Made by a program: the position numbers and the translations under genes
Part shown: one piece after another, positions 40,104 through 51,350 of the stretch
Layout of the letters: every line of letters begins with the position of its first letter
Numbering within the stretch: the stretch's first letter is position 1
Source of the DNA: Pyropia yezoensis
Taxonomy: Eukaryota; Rhodophyta; Bangiophyceae; Bangiales; Bangiaceae
Assembly: GCA_009829735.1 (NCBI GenBank)
Contig: CM020619.1
Location: forward strand, 19,163,816-19,227,815
Length of the DNA stretch: 64,000 nt
Reading direction: 5' to 3'
The notes under the pieces: model-generated
What the model saw: the letters and a program-made list of their open reading frames with translations, nothing else
Database searches by the model: none
What the model was told of the DNA's origin: nothing

Positions 40104-42708
40104 TTGCTCCGCCCTGCTGTACTCTTTTCTTGGAGGCCCTCGGGCAGCCGCCTTGCCGTTTGGCGCTCCCCACGCGCGGGCGGTGCTGGCCGCACGTACG
40201 CCGAATGCCAGCAGCACACCTTCCGGCGTAGCCTCTAGCTACCCACGGGGAGGCGGCCTGATGGGCAGCCCTGGTAGAGGACGCTGCCCCCGCGCGCGGT
40301 GCCTCTCGCGGGCAAGGACGGCGGTGGTCGGTCGGCGTGGATAGTGAGATCCAGCTTGCTGGCATCCAAGTCAACGGGACGCATCGAGGATAAGAATGGC
40401 TTTTTGGCCTGGCCGTAGCTGTGTCCACTTCGCCGCGGTGCTTTGCTTGTGGGCTGGCTTGCCAACATCCAAACACACACAATCACGTTGGTGGGGGGGG
40501 GGGGAAGCGCACGGGGAGTGCTCTGCCGTTCAAGCTTCCCCGCTTCCGCTGCTGGTGCCGCCGCCACCGCAGACGCCACCGCTGGGCGGGCGGGCGGTGC
40601 GACGACAGCTGCGGAGCGCCGGACCCCTCGGTCCAGCTGTGCAAGCTGCGACCGCGTGGGCAGCGGTCGGGATGGGGAGGGCATGCTGCTGCCCGCCGGG
40701 CTCCCCGCACCCGTTCTGTTGCACCCCCAACAAAAAAATAAAGAAGAGGGGGAAAAAGAGAGAAAATAGTGAACACGCAGGCGACCGACCGACGTCAACA
40801 CCCTCCGCTGCTCGCTGTGGAAGGGCTACAGCGGTGGAGGGGCGGGGGGAGCGGGAGCGGCCCGGGGGGCGGCTCGGTCAAGGAGGCAGCGGCTGCTGCA
40901 CCCCTCCTCCCGTCCAGTGGGCGATACATCCATGGCGGCAGCAGCAGCAGCCAATCGCCCCACGCGGGGCCGGCGCGGCGCGCATCTGGCGGGCCGCCGC
41001 CCACCTCCGCCCCATGGGGTGCACCCGCGCGTACATTTGGCACGCGCCGCCACCGTCCGCCCCGTCCGCTCATATGGCACGTCGCCCATTGGCCGCCCCG
41101 GCCGCGCATCGGCGGCGGCATGAATGGTGGGGATCGATCCCCCCGCGCGGGGGGCGAGGGGGGGGGCGGTGCCGCCACCGAGGCCACATCGCCGCCGGAT
41201 GGTCCCCACAGAGCGAGGCGGGAGGGCTGACGCTGGGCGGGAGGCCTCCCACCGCCGCCAGCTCGAGCGGAGCCGCGCGCGTGCTCGCCGCTGCGCCGAC
41301 TGTCAGACCTTCCCCCCCACAGCCGCCGACGGTGGCAGGGGAGCACGACGGTATGTAGTTACCTGCCCACCTACCTACTCTCCGGCGGGCCACTGCGGGA
41401 GCCATAGGGGGGATGCTGTGTGGACGGGCTCCTGTTGGGGGCGGGCACGGGAACGTCACTGTTATGGGGGCGGGGCCAATCGGGACGGCGGGGCCCGATT
41501 GGGATGGAGAGCCGTCTACCTACGAGAGCCGGGGGGCCGCGTCGAGCCGTCGGATGGTGCCGTGTCCCTTCTTTCTGTAGCAAATGAGTGACAGGACGGC
41601 CGGAGGAGGGGAGGGGCGCGGAGCGATCGGTCGCGGGGGGGGGGGCACCTCCCCACCCTGGCCCCCCGCCTCGCTGTCCCTCCCAGTGGGGGACGAGAGC
41701 GGCGGAGAGCAGCTCCTCCGGGGGGGGAGGAGAGCGGCCGGGCAAGATGGTGAGCGACGGACCTCGCCCCCCCGCAACCCACCCCGGACGTGCGACCATG
41801 TGTGGCGGTCTGAGGATAATGGCATACATTTGTACATACATATGGGGGGAGGGATAGCGAGGCGGGAGGCCAGCGGGGGGAGGTGGGGCGGAGGAAAGCG
41901 GGGGCCGGGGGGGGGGTGGGGGCGGAGAAGCACGCCCGCTATTGGACGTGCTCCCCCCCCCCGCGACCGATCGCTACACGCCCCCCCCCCACCTTCGCCC
42001 ATGGATCTGGACGGCCCACACAGGCGTGTGCCGCCGCCCCCACACCCCTTTTTTGTGGGCGACAGCCGCTGGTGACGGCGGCGGCGGAACGAGCAGGCCC
42101 CCCCCCCCCACCGCCGCGCCCGCGACCGCCGTTGGCGGTGCCGCCGGGCCGAGGCGGGGACGAGAGGCCCCCGATGGGCAGGCCGGGGGAGGCGTGTGCC
42201 CGCCATCGTGGGGTGCCAGCCGCGCCACCTCTGCAACAGGAGCGGCGGCGGTGGTGGCGGCGGCGGCGGGCACGGTGGGAGGCGGGGTGCGGGGGGAAGG
42301 AGTGTACTGAGGGGCATAGGGGGGTGCGCCCCTCCCCGCCCCGCCGACGGTCCGCAGCCACCGTGGCCGCGCGTGTGGGACAAAGCGCATGGAGGGCGCC
42401 GCGGGGGTGCACGCAGATGTGGTCGAGGGCAAGGTTCATACATGCCCCCCGCCCCCCCCCCCCGCCTTTTTGTTGTACCACCCCCCGCGCCGTCGACCAC
42501 CTACCCACCACTTGAACCGCGCGGCGACGACTTGGCACCTCGCGCTCGCCCGTCCTTCCCCAGACGGCCGCGCGTTTCCCTTCCCCCAGCAGACGGTCGG
42601 CGTCCATACAAGTCTCTGCTTGCACAGACGCCGACCGGCGACGACAGCCTCCCTACTCCCCCCCCCCCCCCACCCCCCCGCGGGGCCAACGGAGAGGAAA
42701 GTAAGGTC
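40104..42708. other. intergenic region between membrane protein and NADPH oxidase
   Basis: 2.6 kb of very G/C-rich DNA without a convincing gene. AATAAA occurs at 40737-40742 and could end the upstream transcript. Between about 41615 and 41980 several blocks recur in inverted orientation. Open frames on both strands are compositional. Confidence 0.5.
41615..41980. repeat. degenerate inverted repeat region
   Basis: AGCGATCGGTCGCGGGGG at about 41625-41645 recurs inverted at about 41950-41972, and the block at about 41661-41690 (GCCTCGCTGTCCCTCCCA) recurs inverted at about 41848-41875. The arms are imperfect and G-rich. It could be an old foldback element or chance similarity of low-complexity DNA. 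Confidence 0.35.
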
Positions 42709-45267
42709 ATGGCGCCGGCCGGGGCGACCCACCCCCCCCCCCTCTCCCGCCGCTGGCGCGCCGCCACCCGCGCCGCCCGCATCGACGCGTGGCTGTCTGT
42801 CCACGGGCTGTCGGTGCTGGTGCTGGGCGGGTGGATTGGTGGGTGCCTGTCCCTCTGGTGGTTTGGCGCCGTCCGCGAGTTCACCCGCGGCCACGCCCAC
42901 GACGGCGGCGACCTGTGGCAGCGGTGGCCCATCACCTTTGCGCGCGCCGGCGGGTTTGTGCTCAACCTCAACGCCCAGCTGGTGCTGCTCGTCGGCTGCA
43001 AGGCCGCCTGGCGTGCCGCCCGGGCGGTCCCGGGCGTCGCGGCGGTGGTGCCCGTCGACGCGCTGATGCCCCTCTTCCACACCATCCTCGGCTGGGTCAT
43101 TGCCGTGTCGGGCACCCTCCACGGGATCAACCATCTGGTGGCGGGGCTGACGCCAGGCTCGGGCATCCTCGGCTGGCAGGCCGGGTGGGGGCAGTGGACC
43201 CACGCGGCCGCTTCGGGGGTGGCCACGCTGGTGGTCATGTGGGTGCTCATCGCCACGACGGTGCCCCGCCTCCGGCGGCGGGCGTACGAAGCGTTTTGGT
43301 GGGGCCACCAGGCGGCGGCGGCGGCGTTTGTGGCCCTCCTCCTCCTCCACGGCATCCTCGACTTTCGGCTGTACACCTACAAGTGGCTGGCGCCGGTCGT
43401 CGCCGTCTACGCCGCCGACCGGGGGTGGCGGGTATGGGGCACCACCGCCGTCGATGTGGAGGTGGCGGCGGGGGGCGGCGCCGCCTCGCCCCCCGCCGCT
43501 GCCGCAACAGGGGCCACGCCGGCCGGCGGCTGCGAAGAGGGCGGCCCGCTCGCCTCGCACGGGGGGCGTATTGCGGCCGTGACGCCCACCCTCCTGCGCC
43601 TGTCGCTGCCGCGGCCGTGGGCGTACCGGCCCGGGCAGTACGCGGAGCTGTGCATCCCCGCCGTGGCGCGCGCCCAGTGGCACCCGCTGACGATGGCGTC
43701 GGCGCCGCACGAGCCGGAGGTGGTCTTTTACGCCTCCATCGTTCCCGGCGGGTGGACCGCCGCGGTTGCCGCCGCGGTGACGGGTGCCACCGCTCCCGCC
43801 GCCGAAAAGGGGGCCACAGAGGGGGGCGGCCCCCCGACGACCTTGCGGGTCCGCCTCCGCGGGCCGTATGGCGCGCCGTGTGTGGCGGCCGCCCACTTTG
43901 ACACCCTCCTGCTGGTGGGGGCCGGCGCGGGCGTCACGCCCATCGTGTCCCTCGCCAAGGCGGTGGCGTGGGAGCGGGGGACCGCAGCTGGTGCCACGGC
44001 AGGGGCATCTGAGGTGGGGGGTGGGGAGGTCCGCACCGTCACAGACGGGTGGCCGTCACCGCCGCCGCTCGTAGCCAGCCCACACAGGGGTGACGGCGGC
44101 GGCGACGGCGGCGGCGGGGCGCCCCCCCCCCTCCCATGGGACGGTGGCGACCCCCAAACATGTGCCATCTGCCCCAGCGACGCGTCGGGGCGGGCGGCAC
44201 AGACGGCGGCGGCGGTGGAGAGAGCGCTCCTCTCCGCCACCGCCCTGTGGCTCACCGCCGTGGCGGTGCTGGCGCGCGCCGCGCTCGTCGGCATTGCCAC
44301 CCCCCTCTCCGCCGTTTCCATGACCGCCTCCCGGTTCCTGTCCCCGTTCAACTCCGCCGGCCTGGTCGCCGCCGACGGGGCGCTGGCGGCCGTCGTTGCC
44401 GCCGTGGCGGTGGCGCTCGCCGCCGCCCGCGGGGTGCGGCGGCGCGCCACCGCCGCCGACGCGGTGGGGGTGGCGGTGGCCGTCGCGGGGGTGGCGCTCC
44501 CCGTCGCCGCCGCCGCCGCCGCGGGGGGGGGTGCGCCGCTGCCCGGGCCCGCGCCCGTGGGGATCCTCCACCTGGCGGTGGCCCTCCCGGCCGCGGCGGT
44601 GGGGGTGGTGGTGCAGGCGGCGGGTGCCTGGCGGGGGCGCCTGCTCCTCGCGCCGCACGCGCGGGGGCGGCTGTCCCGCCGCCGCGGCGGCGTGACGGTC
44701 GTGACGGCCGTGGCGGGAGGGGACGGGTGGGTGGTGGACGCCCTGGGGGGGGCCCCCGGCCCCGTTGGCGTCCACTACCGGTACGTCACGCGGCCGCACC
44801 CGGGGGGGGCACCCGGCGACGGTGGGAAGTGCGGGGGTGGTGGGAACAGGGGCGACAAAGACGGGGGCGACCAGCGCGGCGGCGGCGGGCACGGCAGTAC
44901 GGAAAAAGACCTCGAGGCGGGCCCCCCCCCAGCCGGGGGGAGCCCCCTCCCTTGCTTGCAAGACGGAAAGCGCCCCTCCTCCACCTTTGCGCTGCCCGCG
45001 GCTAGTGCTGCGGCCGCCGCCGCCACGGCGGCGGGGGCGGTTGGAGGGCGCCCCCCCCTGGGCGCCCTCCTCGCCGCCACCGCCGCGGCGACGCCGTCCC
45101 ACTCCACGGTGGGGGTGGCATTTTGCGGCCCCCGGCGGATGGAGGTGGACCTGCGGGCGGCGGCGGCGGCGGCGACCGCCGCGTCCCGCCGTGGCGACGG
45201 CCCCCGTGGGAGGTGCCCGCCGTGCGGCCGTGATATACGCTTTTTGGTGCGCGCGGAGCGGTTTTGA
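42709..45267 (+). CDS. NADPH oxidase (NOX/RBOH family)
   Basis: 852 residues from the ATG at 42709. It moves electrons from NADPH through FAD and two haems across a membrane to O2, giving superoxide. Six-span ferric-reductase domain with paired haem-ligand His at about 124/138 (FHTILGWVIAVSGTLHGINH) and 200/214. FAD site with RPGQYAELCIP and HPLTMAS at ~325. NADPH site GAGAGVTP at 404-411 and the terminal CGPRRM at 806-811, ending FLVRAERF near the C-terminus. No EF-hands are present at the N-terminus. Between 412 and 805 is an insertion with a hydrophobic block at about 500-645 resembling several extra membrane spans, plus low-complexity Gly/Ala stretches. From memory of the literature, red-algal NOX proteins carry extra membrane spans at this place, which fits the proposed host. 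Confidence 0.9.
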   Translation: MAPAGATHPPPLSRRWRAATRAARIDAWLSVHGLSVLVLGGWIGGCLSLWWFGAVREFTRGHAHDGGDLWQRWPITFARAGGFVLNLNAQLVLLVGCKAAWRAARAVPGVAAVVPVDALMPLFHTILGWVIAVSGTLHGINHLVAGLTPGSGILGWQAGWGQWTHAAASGVATLVVMWVLIATTVPRLRRRAYEAFWWGHQAAAAAFVALLLLHGILDFRLYTYKWLAPVVAVYAADRGWRVWGTTAVDVEVAAGGGAASPPAAAATGATPAGGCEEGGPLASHGGRIAAVTPTLLRLSLPRPWAYRPGQYAELCIPAVARAQWHPLTMASAPHEPEVVFYASIVPGGWTAAVAAAVTGATAPAAEKGATEGGGPPTTLRVRLRGPYGAPCVAAAHFDTLLLVGAGAGVTPIVSLAKAVAWERGTAAGATAGASEVGGGEVRTVTDGWPSPPPLVASPHRGDGGGDGGGGAPPPLPWDGGDPQTCAICPSDASGRAAQTAAAVERALLSATALWLTAVAVLARAALVGIATPLSAVSMTASRFLSPFNSAGLVAADGALAAVVAAVAVALAAARGVRRRATAADAVGVAVAVAGVALPVAAAAAAGGGAPLPGPAPVGILHLAVALPAAAVGVVVQAAGAWRGRLLLAPHARGRLSRRRGGVTVVTAVAGGDGWVVDALGGAPGPVGVHYRYVTRPHPGGAPGDGGKCGGGGNRGDKDGGDQRGGGGHGSTEKDLEAGPPPAGGSPLPCLQDGKRPSSTFALPAASAAAAAATAAGAVGGRPPLGALLAATAAATPSHSTVGVAFCGPRRMEVDLRAAAAAATAASRRGDGPRGRCPPCGRDIRFLVRAERF

Positions 45268-45973
45268 GGGCGGGGGGGGGGTTGGTGGTCCTCGCCACTG
45301 CGGGTTCTGTGGGAGCAGGGAAGGGGAGGGGGGGGGCGGGGTGACGTGTGTCCGTGTGTCTCTTCTCCCTGGAGGTGTGTGAGGAAGAGGCTACCTGTCC
45401 GCGTGTTTCTTCGTCCCCGGGGGGGGGAAGTGACCGCCAGTGCGGGTGGCGTCCTCTGCGGTCGGTGGCGGCGTTTGGGGGGGGGGCAGGCGGGCGGTGG
45501 GGGACCCGCTGCAGCTGCTGGTGGTGTTTTACCGCGCCGACAGCTGCTCTTCCTCTGGGAAGGTGCTAGCGAGAGCGGACCGCCACGCCGGCGGCGGGCA
45601 CCGTTGCGGCGGTGGTGGCGGCGTCGGTGCCGCTGCCACCGTTTTTCCGCCGCCGGTGGGGGGGGGGCATGGCCTTTTGTGGGGCCGTGCACCGGCTCAT
45701 CCCCGTGATGGCCCTCCCGCCCAGGATGGGGAGTCCCCGGCTCTGCTCACTCGCGGCGGCAGCCGCGGCGACGGCGACGGCGGCACCCCCTCCTCCCCCC
45801 CCGACGACCGACGTACTGTATGTACATACCTGCCTCCGCGGCACACGCCCCCATCCCCGTGCTTGTTGCGTCCACCCCCTTACCTCCCGTTTCCCCCCCT
45901 CCCCCTCGCTTCGCGTCGGTGGCGGGGGCCCCGCTGTCCACCCCACAGCGCACGTCGCTAGCGGTGGCGGCGG
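45268..45973. other. intergenic stretch after the NADPH oxidase
   Basis: G-rich then C-rich, no gene recognised. It ends at the 454-bp MITE. Confidence 0.5.
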
Positions 45974-46427
45974 CTTGTAGCAGTGCTGTTCTGAGCATAC
46001 GACTTCTTCATCAGGACACAGATGGTGTGCCCATATTGCATGAGTGCCGTATGTGTCTTTTCCGCAGCGTCTGTGGCAGATGCACATTATTCTTTCCCAT
46101 TGTTTTGACCGACTCACGTACGGGCCGGGAGTCGCAACCGTGTAAGACTTCGGTACTGGTCATTGGAGGGACGATCGAGGCTTGTACTGCACGGAAAGCA
46201 GTTCGCAAGTGATATGAGTACCGCTAAAGAGCAATTCCATCGCTGTCTTTCCGCAGCACGAGGCGATGAAAGAACAGGAGCTCTGGCTGTCTTAGTCCCC
46301 AAGGGAGAGAATGATGTGCATCTGCCACAGACGCTGCGGGAAAGATACATACGGCACTCATGCAATATGGGCACACCATCTGTGTCCTGATGAAGAAGTC
46401 GTATGCTCAGAACAGCACTGCTACAAG
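45974..46427. mobile_element. 454-bp MITE with ~127-bp terminal inverted repeats
   Basis: The left arm begins CTTGTAGCAGTGCTGTTC at 45974 and runs to about 46100; the right arm is its near-perfect reverse complement ending GCACTGCTACAAG at 46427. GGC occurs at the outer edge on both sides and may be a 3-bp target duplication. The core of about 200 bp codes for nothing recognisable. It stands out as less GC-rich than its surroundings. A non-autonomous DNA transposon; superfamily not assigned. Confidence 0.8.
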
Positions 46428-46971
46428 GCTGCAGGAGTGGCACTGTCCAGATTTTCCTGTGCTCGACTCTGTCCAACATGAGGCCAGCTCTACGCCGTGA
46501 GTGCAGAGGAGGTGGCAATGTGTTGACTCAGAAGGATAGAAGACGTCCTCAGGAGCACAGCGAGCCCAAGAAACCCCTGGGGCGTTGCTTTATAGCCGAG
46601 TATGAGGCGCATGAAGGGGGGCGGTCGAGACCAAATATTGGGGCGGTGGAAATATTATTGGCCACGTACTGTACATATCTACGTGGGGGGGACAGCGCAA
46701 GAGGCCCGGATCCTGACGACCCTCTCCTATGACTATGTGGTGCTATGCGCACGCGACTGCAATGGCGCAGTCGCGGCCGCCGCGGGCGACGCTCCCGCAG
46801 CAGCCGCCACCCTGGTCGCCGCCGCCGCCACCGACCCGTCGTCCCCGGGCCTGCGCGGGCGCCGCGGGGGACGTTCCCACCGAGCGGCGCCTGTATGCCG
46901 CCGCCGCCGCGGCGGCGGGCGCCGCGCCCGCCGCGGCACCCGTCCTCACCGTCTAAATAGGCGCTCTAGAT
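46428..46971. other. spacer after the MITE
   Basis: First ~270 bp of mixed composition, then GC-rich Ala/Pro-type low-complexity. Short open frames exist but none is convincing. Confidence 0.4.
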
Positions 46972-49112
46972 GTGGCGGCCGCGCCGGGCGCCGGTTGGTG
47001 CCATGGCGGCGGCTGCCGGGAGGGCGGCGGCTGGGGGGGATGGAGGGGTTCGCGCGAGGGGTTTGCCCCTGTCCTCAGCGCCGCCGTCCCCCACAGCCAC
47101 CCGTCCCGGCGGCGGCAACAGCTGCCGGTAGCGGCGGCGCCATCGGCCTTGGTGGGGTCGACTGCGGCACCCCCCTCCGCGCCCGCTACCCGCTTCGTAT
47201 TCGGTAACAGGGAAGCCATGCATCGGAGCAGCCCTCCCCTGCACCGCCTCCCTCAACGCCAACGCCAGCCGTAGCAAAGAAGATGAAAAGTACTCGGTCC
47301 GGGGGGGCCGCCACCCGGGGTGGGTTGTGGTGGTGGATGGGGTGGGGGGGGGGGGGGGTGGCGGCCATGCTGGGGGTGGGGTTTGTGGGTGGCGGCCGTG
47401 GCCGACGCGCCGTGACGGTGCGGTGGGGGGGGGCGGGGGAGGGAACGGGGGCGGGAAGCGGAGGGGGGGGGGGGACGGCGCAGGGGGGAGGGGGGGGGGG
47501 CGACGCGGACGGGGGGGGGGGGGGGGGCTGACACGGGGGGGGGGAGGGGGACGACGCGGGGGGGCAAGGGTTCACGCGGAGCGGGGGGAGGGGTCCCCGC
47601 CTGGGCTGGTCCCCCCCCGCCGTCTCCCGGGAGGCCGCCTACCTATACTGTACGCCCGCCGCCGGCGACGGCGACAGCGGCCTCCGCGCGCTGTCGGGGA
47701 CGCTCGCACGCCAGTGCTGCTTCCCCACCGTCGAGGCGGAATCCCCCCCCCGGCGCCCCCCCCCCGGTGCCTCCCCCCCTGCCCCACCTTTCCTCATGGA
47801 GCGGGACCTCCGCCACCGCACCCTCGCAGCCGTGGCGCTCCGCCGCCGAGGCGGGGCCCACCCCCGTGTCCCCCACCGGCCACCCTCCGCACCGCCCTTG
47901 CCGTCCGCACCGCCCTCGCCAAGGCGGCGGGCGTCGCCGGCGACGGCTCGCCCCCGGCGCCCCCCCCCCGGCGGCGGCGGTCTCCCCCACCGCCGCCGCG
48001 GCCGCCGCTGCTGCGTCCGCCGCCTACAGAGGCGGCCGTCCACGCCGACGCGGTGTCGACCGCCGACGCGGCGGCGGCCGCCGAGCGGGCGCCGGTGGCG
48101 GCGCGGCGGGTGCCGCCTGGGGCGGCGGCGGCGGACGCGGCGGTGGCGGCGGCGGCGGCCGCCGCCGAGCGGCCGCCGTTGGCGGCGCGGCGCGTGCCGC
48201 GCGGGGCGTCGGCGGGGGAGGCGGCGGTGGCGGCGACGGAGGCTGAGGTGCCGGCGGGGACTTTTTGGGCGGTGCCGGGGGAGGTGGCGCTGGGGGGGGG
48301 GGTCCGCCACCGCCGCCGCCCCTGTCGGCGAGCGAGCGGTCGCGCTCGAGTGCCGCCACCGACGCTGCCGCAGCCGCGGGCCACCGCACGTCGGCCGCCG
48401 TCGGTCCAGACGCGCACCCATACGGTGGCGGCCGGGGTGGGGGGGGGAGGGGGAGTGGCAGTGGTGGTGGTGGCGGCGGCGGGAGCCGCTGGGTCGCCGC
48501 CGCCGCCGTCGCAGCCGCCGCCGCCGCCGTCGCGGTTCCCGGCACCGCCGCCATTGTTATTGCCGTCGCCGTTACCGTAGCAGGGTGGGGGGGGGGGGGG
48601 GGGGGGGGGGCGAGGGAGGGCGGGGGAGGGCGACCCGGGGGGGAGGGGCGGCCGCCTTGCTCTCGGCTCCCTCCAACGGTCGCCGTCGGCGGCGGTTGCG
48701 CGCACTGAATTCTGGACGCCCGTCGAGGTGATCGCGGCGGTGGCGGCGTGGGTGGCGCGCGCCGTGCGGCCGCGCTGGCGGCGGGGGCGATGGGAGGTGG
48801 ACGCGGGGGGGAGCGCGGGCTGCGACGCTGGGGGGGGGGGGATGGGGGACGGTGGCGCAGCACCTCCTCCCTGCGGCGGCCGGCGGCGCGGCCGACGTGG
48901 CCGGCGGGCACCCCCCCCTTACCTCATCCCCACCACATCTGCCGCCGTCGGCGCCGCTGCCGCCGCCGGCTGACCCCGCCGGCCGCGGTGACGAGGCGCC
49001 CATCGCGCGGTCGCTGAAGGGGGCGACGTTGACGGAGCCCCCACCGCCGATGCCGCCGCCCATCGCGTGCGGCATCGAGTCCTGCATGCCCCCACCCCCC
49101 CCCTTCGTCCCA
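46972..49112 (+). CDS. G/C-rich coding-like region, frames broken, function unknown
   Basis: Protein-like plus-strand pieces appear in different frames: REAAYLYCTPAAGDGDSGLR and ALSGTLARQCCFPTVEAE (about 47629-47745), FLMERDLRHRTLAAVALRRR (about 47790), TLRTALAVRTALAKAAGVAG (about 47890), a long Ala-rich helical part (about 48030-48290) and TEFWTPVEVIAAVAAWVARA (about 48705-48770). Long G runs lie between them (47345-47580, 48586-48610), so homopolymer miscounts or introns could both explain the frame changes. It may be one gene of 500-700 codons. No family recognised; low confidence in any boundary. Confidence 0.3.
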
Positions 49113-49281
49113 TATGGGTGATTCTGCGTCGATGCCCAGTTTCGAGTGGGCGGGATCGAAGCATCAGCCCATCGTCACCAGTCAGCTTTTTCGAATCAAG
49201 ACGGCAATTTGGATCTGATGTGCATCACTGAGCTGGTGCCAACTGGTTTGAACGCAGCATCAAGGTGACACACCTTTGCTA

Positions 49282-49400
49282 TTGTGCGACCCGTAAAAAG
49301 TGGACGTGCACAGGTCGTGCAGTGTGAGTTTGATTGGTCCAGTGGCCGATATTGGACATGATCACGACACGTGCATGTCTACTTTTTACGGGACGCACTA
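49282..49400. mobile_element. 119-bp TA-flanked MITE (Tc1/mariner-like)
   Basis: Imperfect inverted repeats of about 40 bp: the left arm TTGTGCGACCCGTAAAAAGT and the right arm reading inward TAGTGCGTCCCGTAAAAAGT. Both ends abut TA (49280-49281 and 49401-49402), the target of Tc1/mariner transposons. No coding content. Family assignment rests on the TA duplication only. Confidence 0.6.
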
Positions 49401-49402
49401 TA

Positions 49403-51350
49403 CGGCGTCAAGTGATGTCAGGCTGATCGACGGCAGATGAACCAATGGGAAAATCGAATTTAATGAGAGGATTACCCGTGTTCGCTACGGTATCGTCTCA
49501 GCTGACGGCTACTGCGCGGCCGCCCCCCCGATCACTTCCTACCCCAGCGCCGGCAGCAGCGAAGCGCCACCCCCTCGCACTGCGCGGCCACCCCACCACC
49601 CGCTCCCACCCCCAGCGCCGGCAGCAGCGTCACGCCTCCACGTTGGCACTGCCGTGCAACGTCATCGCACGAGGCGCGGCGCCGGCCTCCCCCACCGTGG
49701 GCAGCGCACACGAGCACCAGCGTCCGGTCGACATCGTCACAAGCGCGGCGCCACGCTGAATTTTCAACCCATTGGCGATACAGCGCGGCGTCCCACACTA
49801 TCACGGCCAGCACCAGCAAATCCACCAAAGCCCCAGCTGGTCGTGTGGCACCCAAGCCCCTACTGGCATCCCCGTCTCTCCATGGGCAGCACAGATACCC
49901 AAAAAGACAAGAAGCAAAAAAAATACAAAGCAACAAGCAACACACAGTAGTACCAACGTGACACACGTCCATACGCCATGCAGTGGAACTCCGAGAGTTG
50001 GAAACCACGCGATCGACGAAATCGTGCCCTTGCTGCCCGCTCACATCCTCGCAAAAGTCTCCTTCCTCCCCTCTGCGAGCAAGCCCAAGCCCGCCACCAC
50101 CTCACGAATGATACAAGCAAAGTCGCTCTCTGCAACCGCCTTGGTCAGTCAGCCGCGATGGCAAGGCCATCGCCCACCCCTCTCCACCAATCCCGACCCC
50201 CTCTCCCCGCATGGTCTCCCTCCCTACCTCCCGCACTTCCACTGTTCATCCGTCCCCACCATCCCCGTCCAATCCCCCCTCTCCCGACAACCGCTTCTCC
50301 TCTTGAACCCTCCATTCCCGCGTTGTTCGTCGGTGCCGAGGCACGGCCGGCGATGCTTGAGGATGGGCAGACATCTGACCAGGGGGGCGGCAGTGTGATG
50401 TTGCAAAAGGCAGGGACAGGATGTGATGGCGGTGGCGATGGCGGTGATAGAGGAGGTGGCGAAAGTGGTCGTAGCTGCGTCGGCTGTGGGGGAGGTCGTG
50501 GTGGTGCAAGTTGCGCGTGCAGAGGAGGGGCGGCCAACTGTCAATCTGCGCCTGCTTGGCTGGCGCGGGCACCGCTGAGGGACTCTAGGGCATCGCTTGG
50601 TGCTCTCAGAGAGGGACTGTCTCGCAGTCCCAGCCGGGCGCCCGTGAGAGCGGACTGTCTCGCCGCGCCCCAGCTCCCCCGTCGCCGTAGGGCAGAGGCC
50701 AATGAAATTGCAGCGCGCAGATCACACTCGTGACTGGGGTGCCTCGCTTATCTGATTAGTTTTGAGCCAGGTCCGATGCACATCAGGGGCTGCCTCAAAA
50801 CCCGAGTTGGAGCGGCACCAGCGCTCAAGAATTCTGAGACGGCGCTTGAGCTAGAAAACGTGACTGGTGACGATGGGTTACATTCCTGTCTTGGATGCTG
50901 AACGGCGCCAGCCACCGGCCGAGGACACTTTCAACTGTGGAAGAGATACGCTGAGGTGGACGCTTGCACTTGAAGGACAGTAATCTGCGTTCATGCGCAT
51001 CGGCAGGAGAGTGCCGGTGGCACAGCCCTGCACAGATGTCCAGCAGTGGGAGAGGGCCCCCTCTACACTTCAACTGACGCTCTCGCGTTGCAGCGTGCCT
51101 GCACTCACCAGGAGGAGCGGGACTGCGCGGACTACGCCCCGTCTCCAGGAGCGGCTGCCGCGTGAGGTCGTGCAGTGAGAGTGGCCGACGGCTGGGAGGA
51201 TGTCTGGCGCGGCTATTTGCGGCTGCGCACACCCCATGGGCCTATCCCTTGTGCGGGCGCGGGAGAGTACGCAGGTCTGCCACGCAGGCCGCCCTCCCAT
51301 GCCCCTGAGGTGTTCGAGACCCACTGCACGGCACAGATCGGGCAGCGCAG
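49403..51350. other. 1.9-kb stretch without a confident gene
   Basis: Lower GC than the region to its left. A short plus-strand frame at about 50424-50573 (50 codons, VVVAASAVGEVVVVQVARAE) looks protein-like but is isolated. Nothing else could be supported. Confidence 0.4.

Noticed and set aside
39531-40217. Minus-strand 228-codon ORF
   Set aside because: Shadow of the polytopic membrane-protein gene.
42436-43896. Minus-strand 486-codon ORF opposite the NADPH oxidase
   Set aside because: A GC-driven shadow of the oxidase frame, rich in Arg/Gly, with no motif.
47639-48911. Minus-strand Pro/Arg-rich ORFs in the G/C-rich region
   Set aside because: Low-complexity composition only; long frames are expected on both strands at this GC content.
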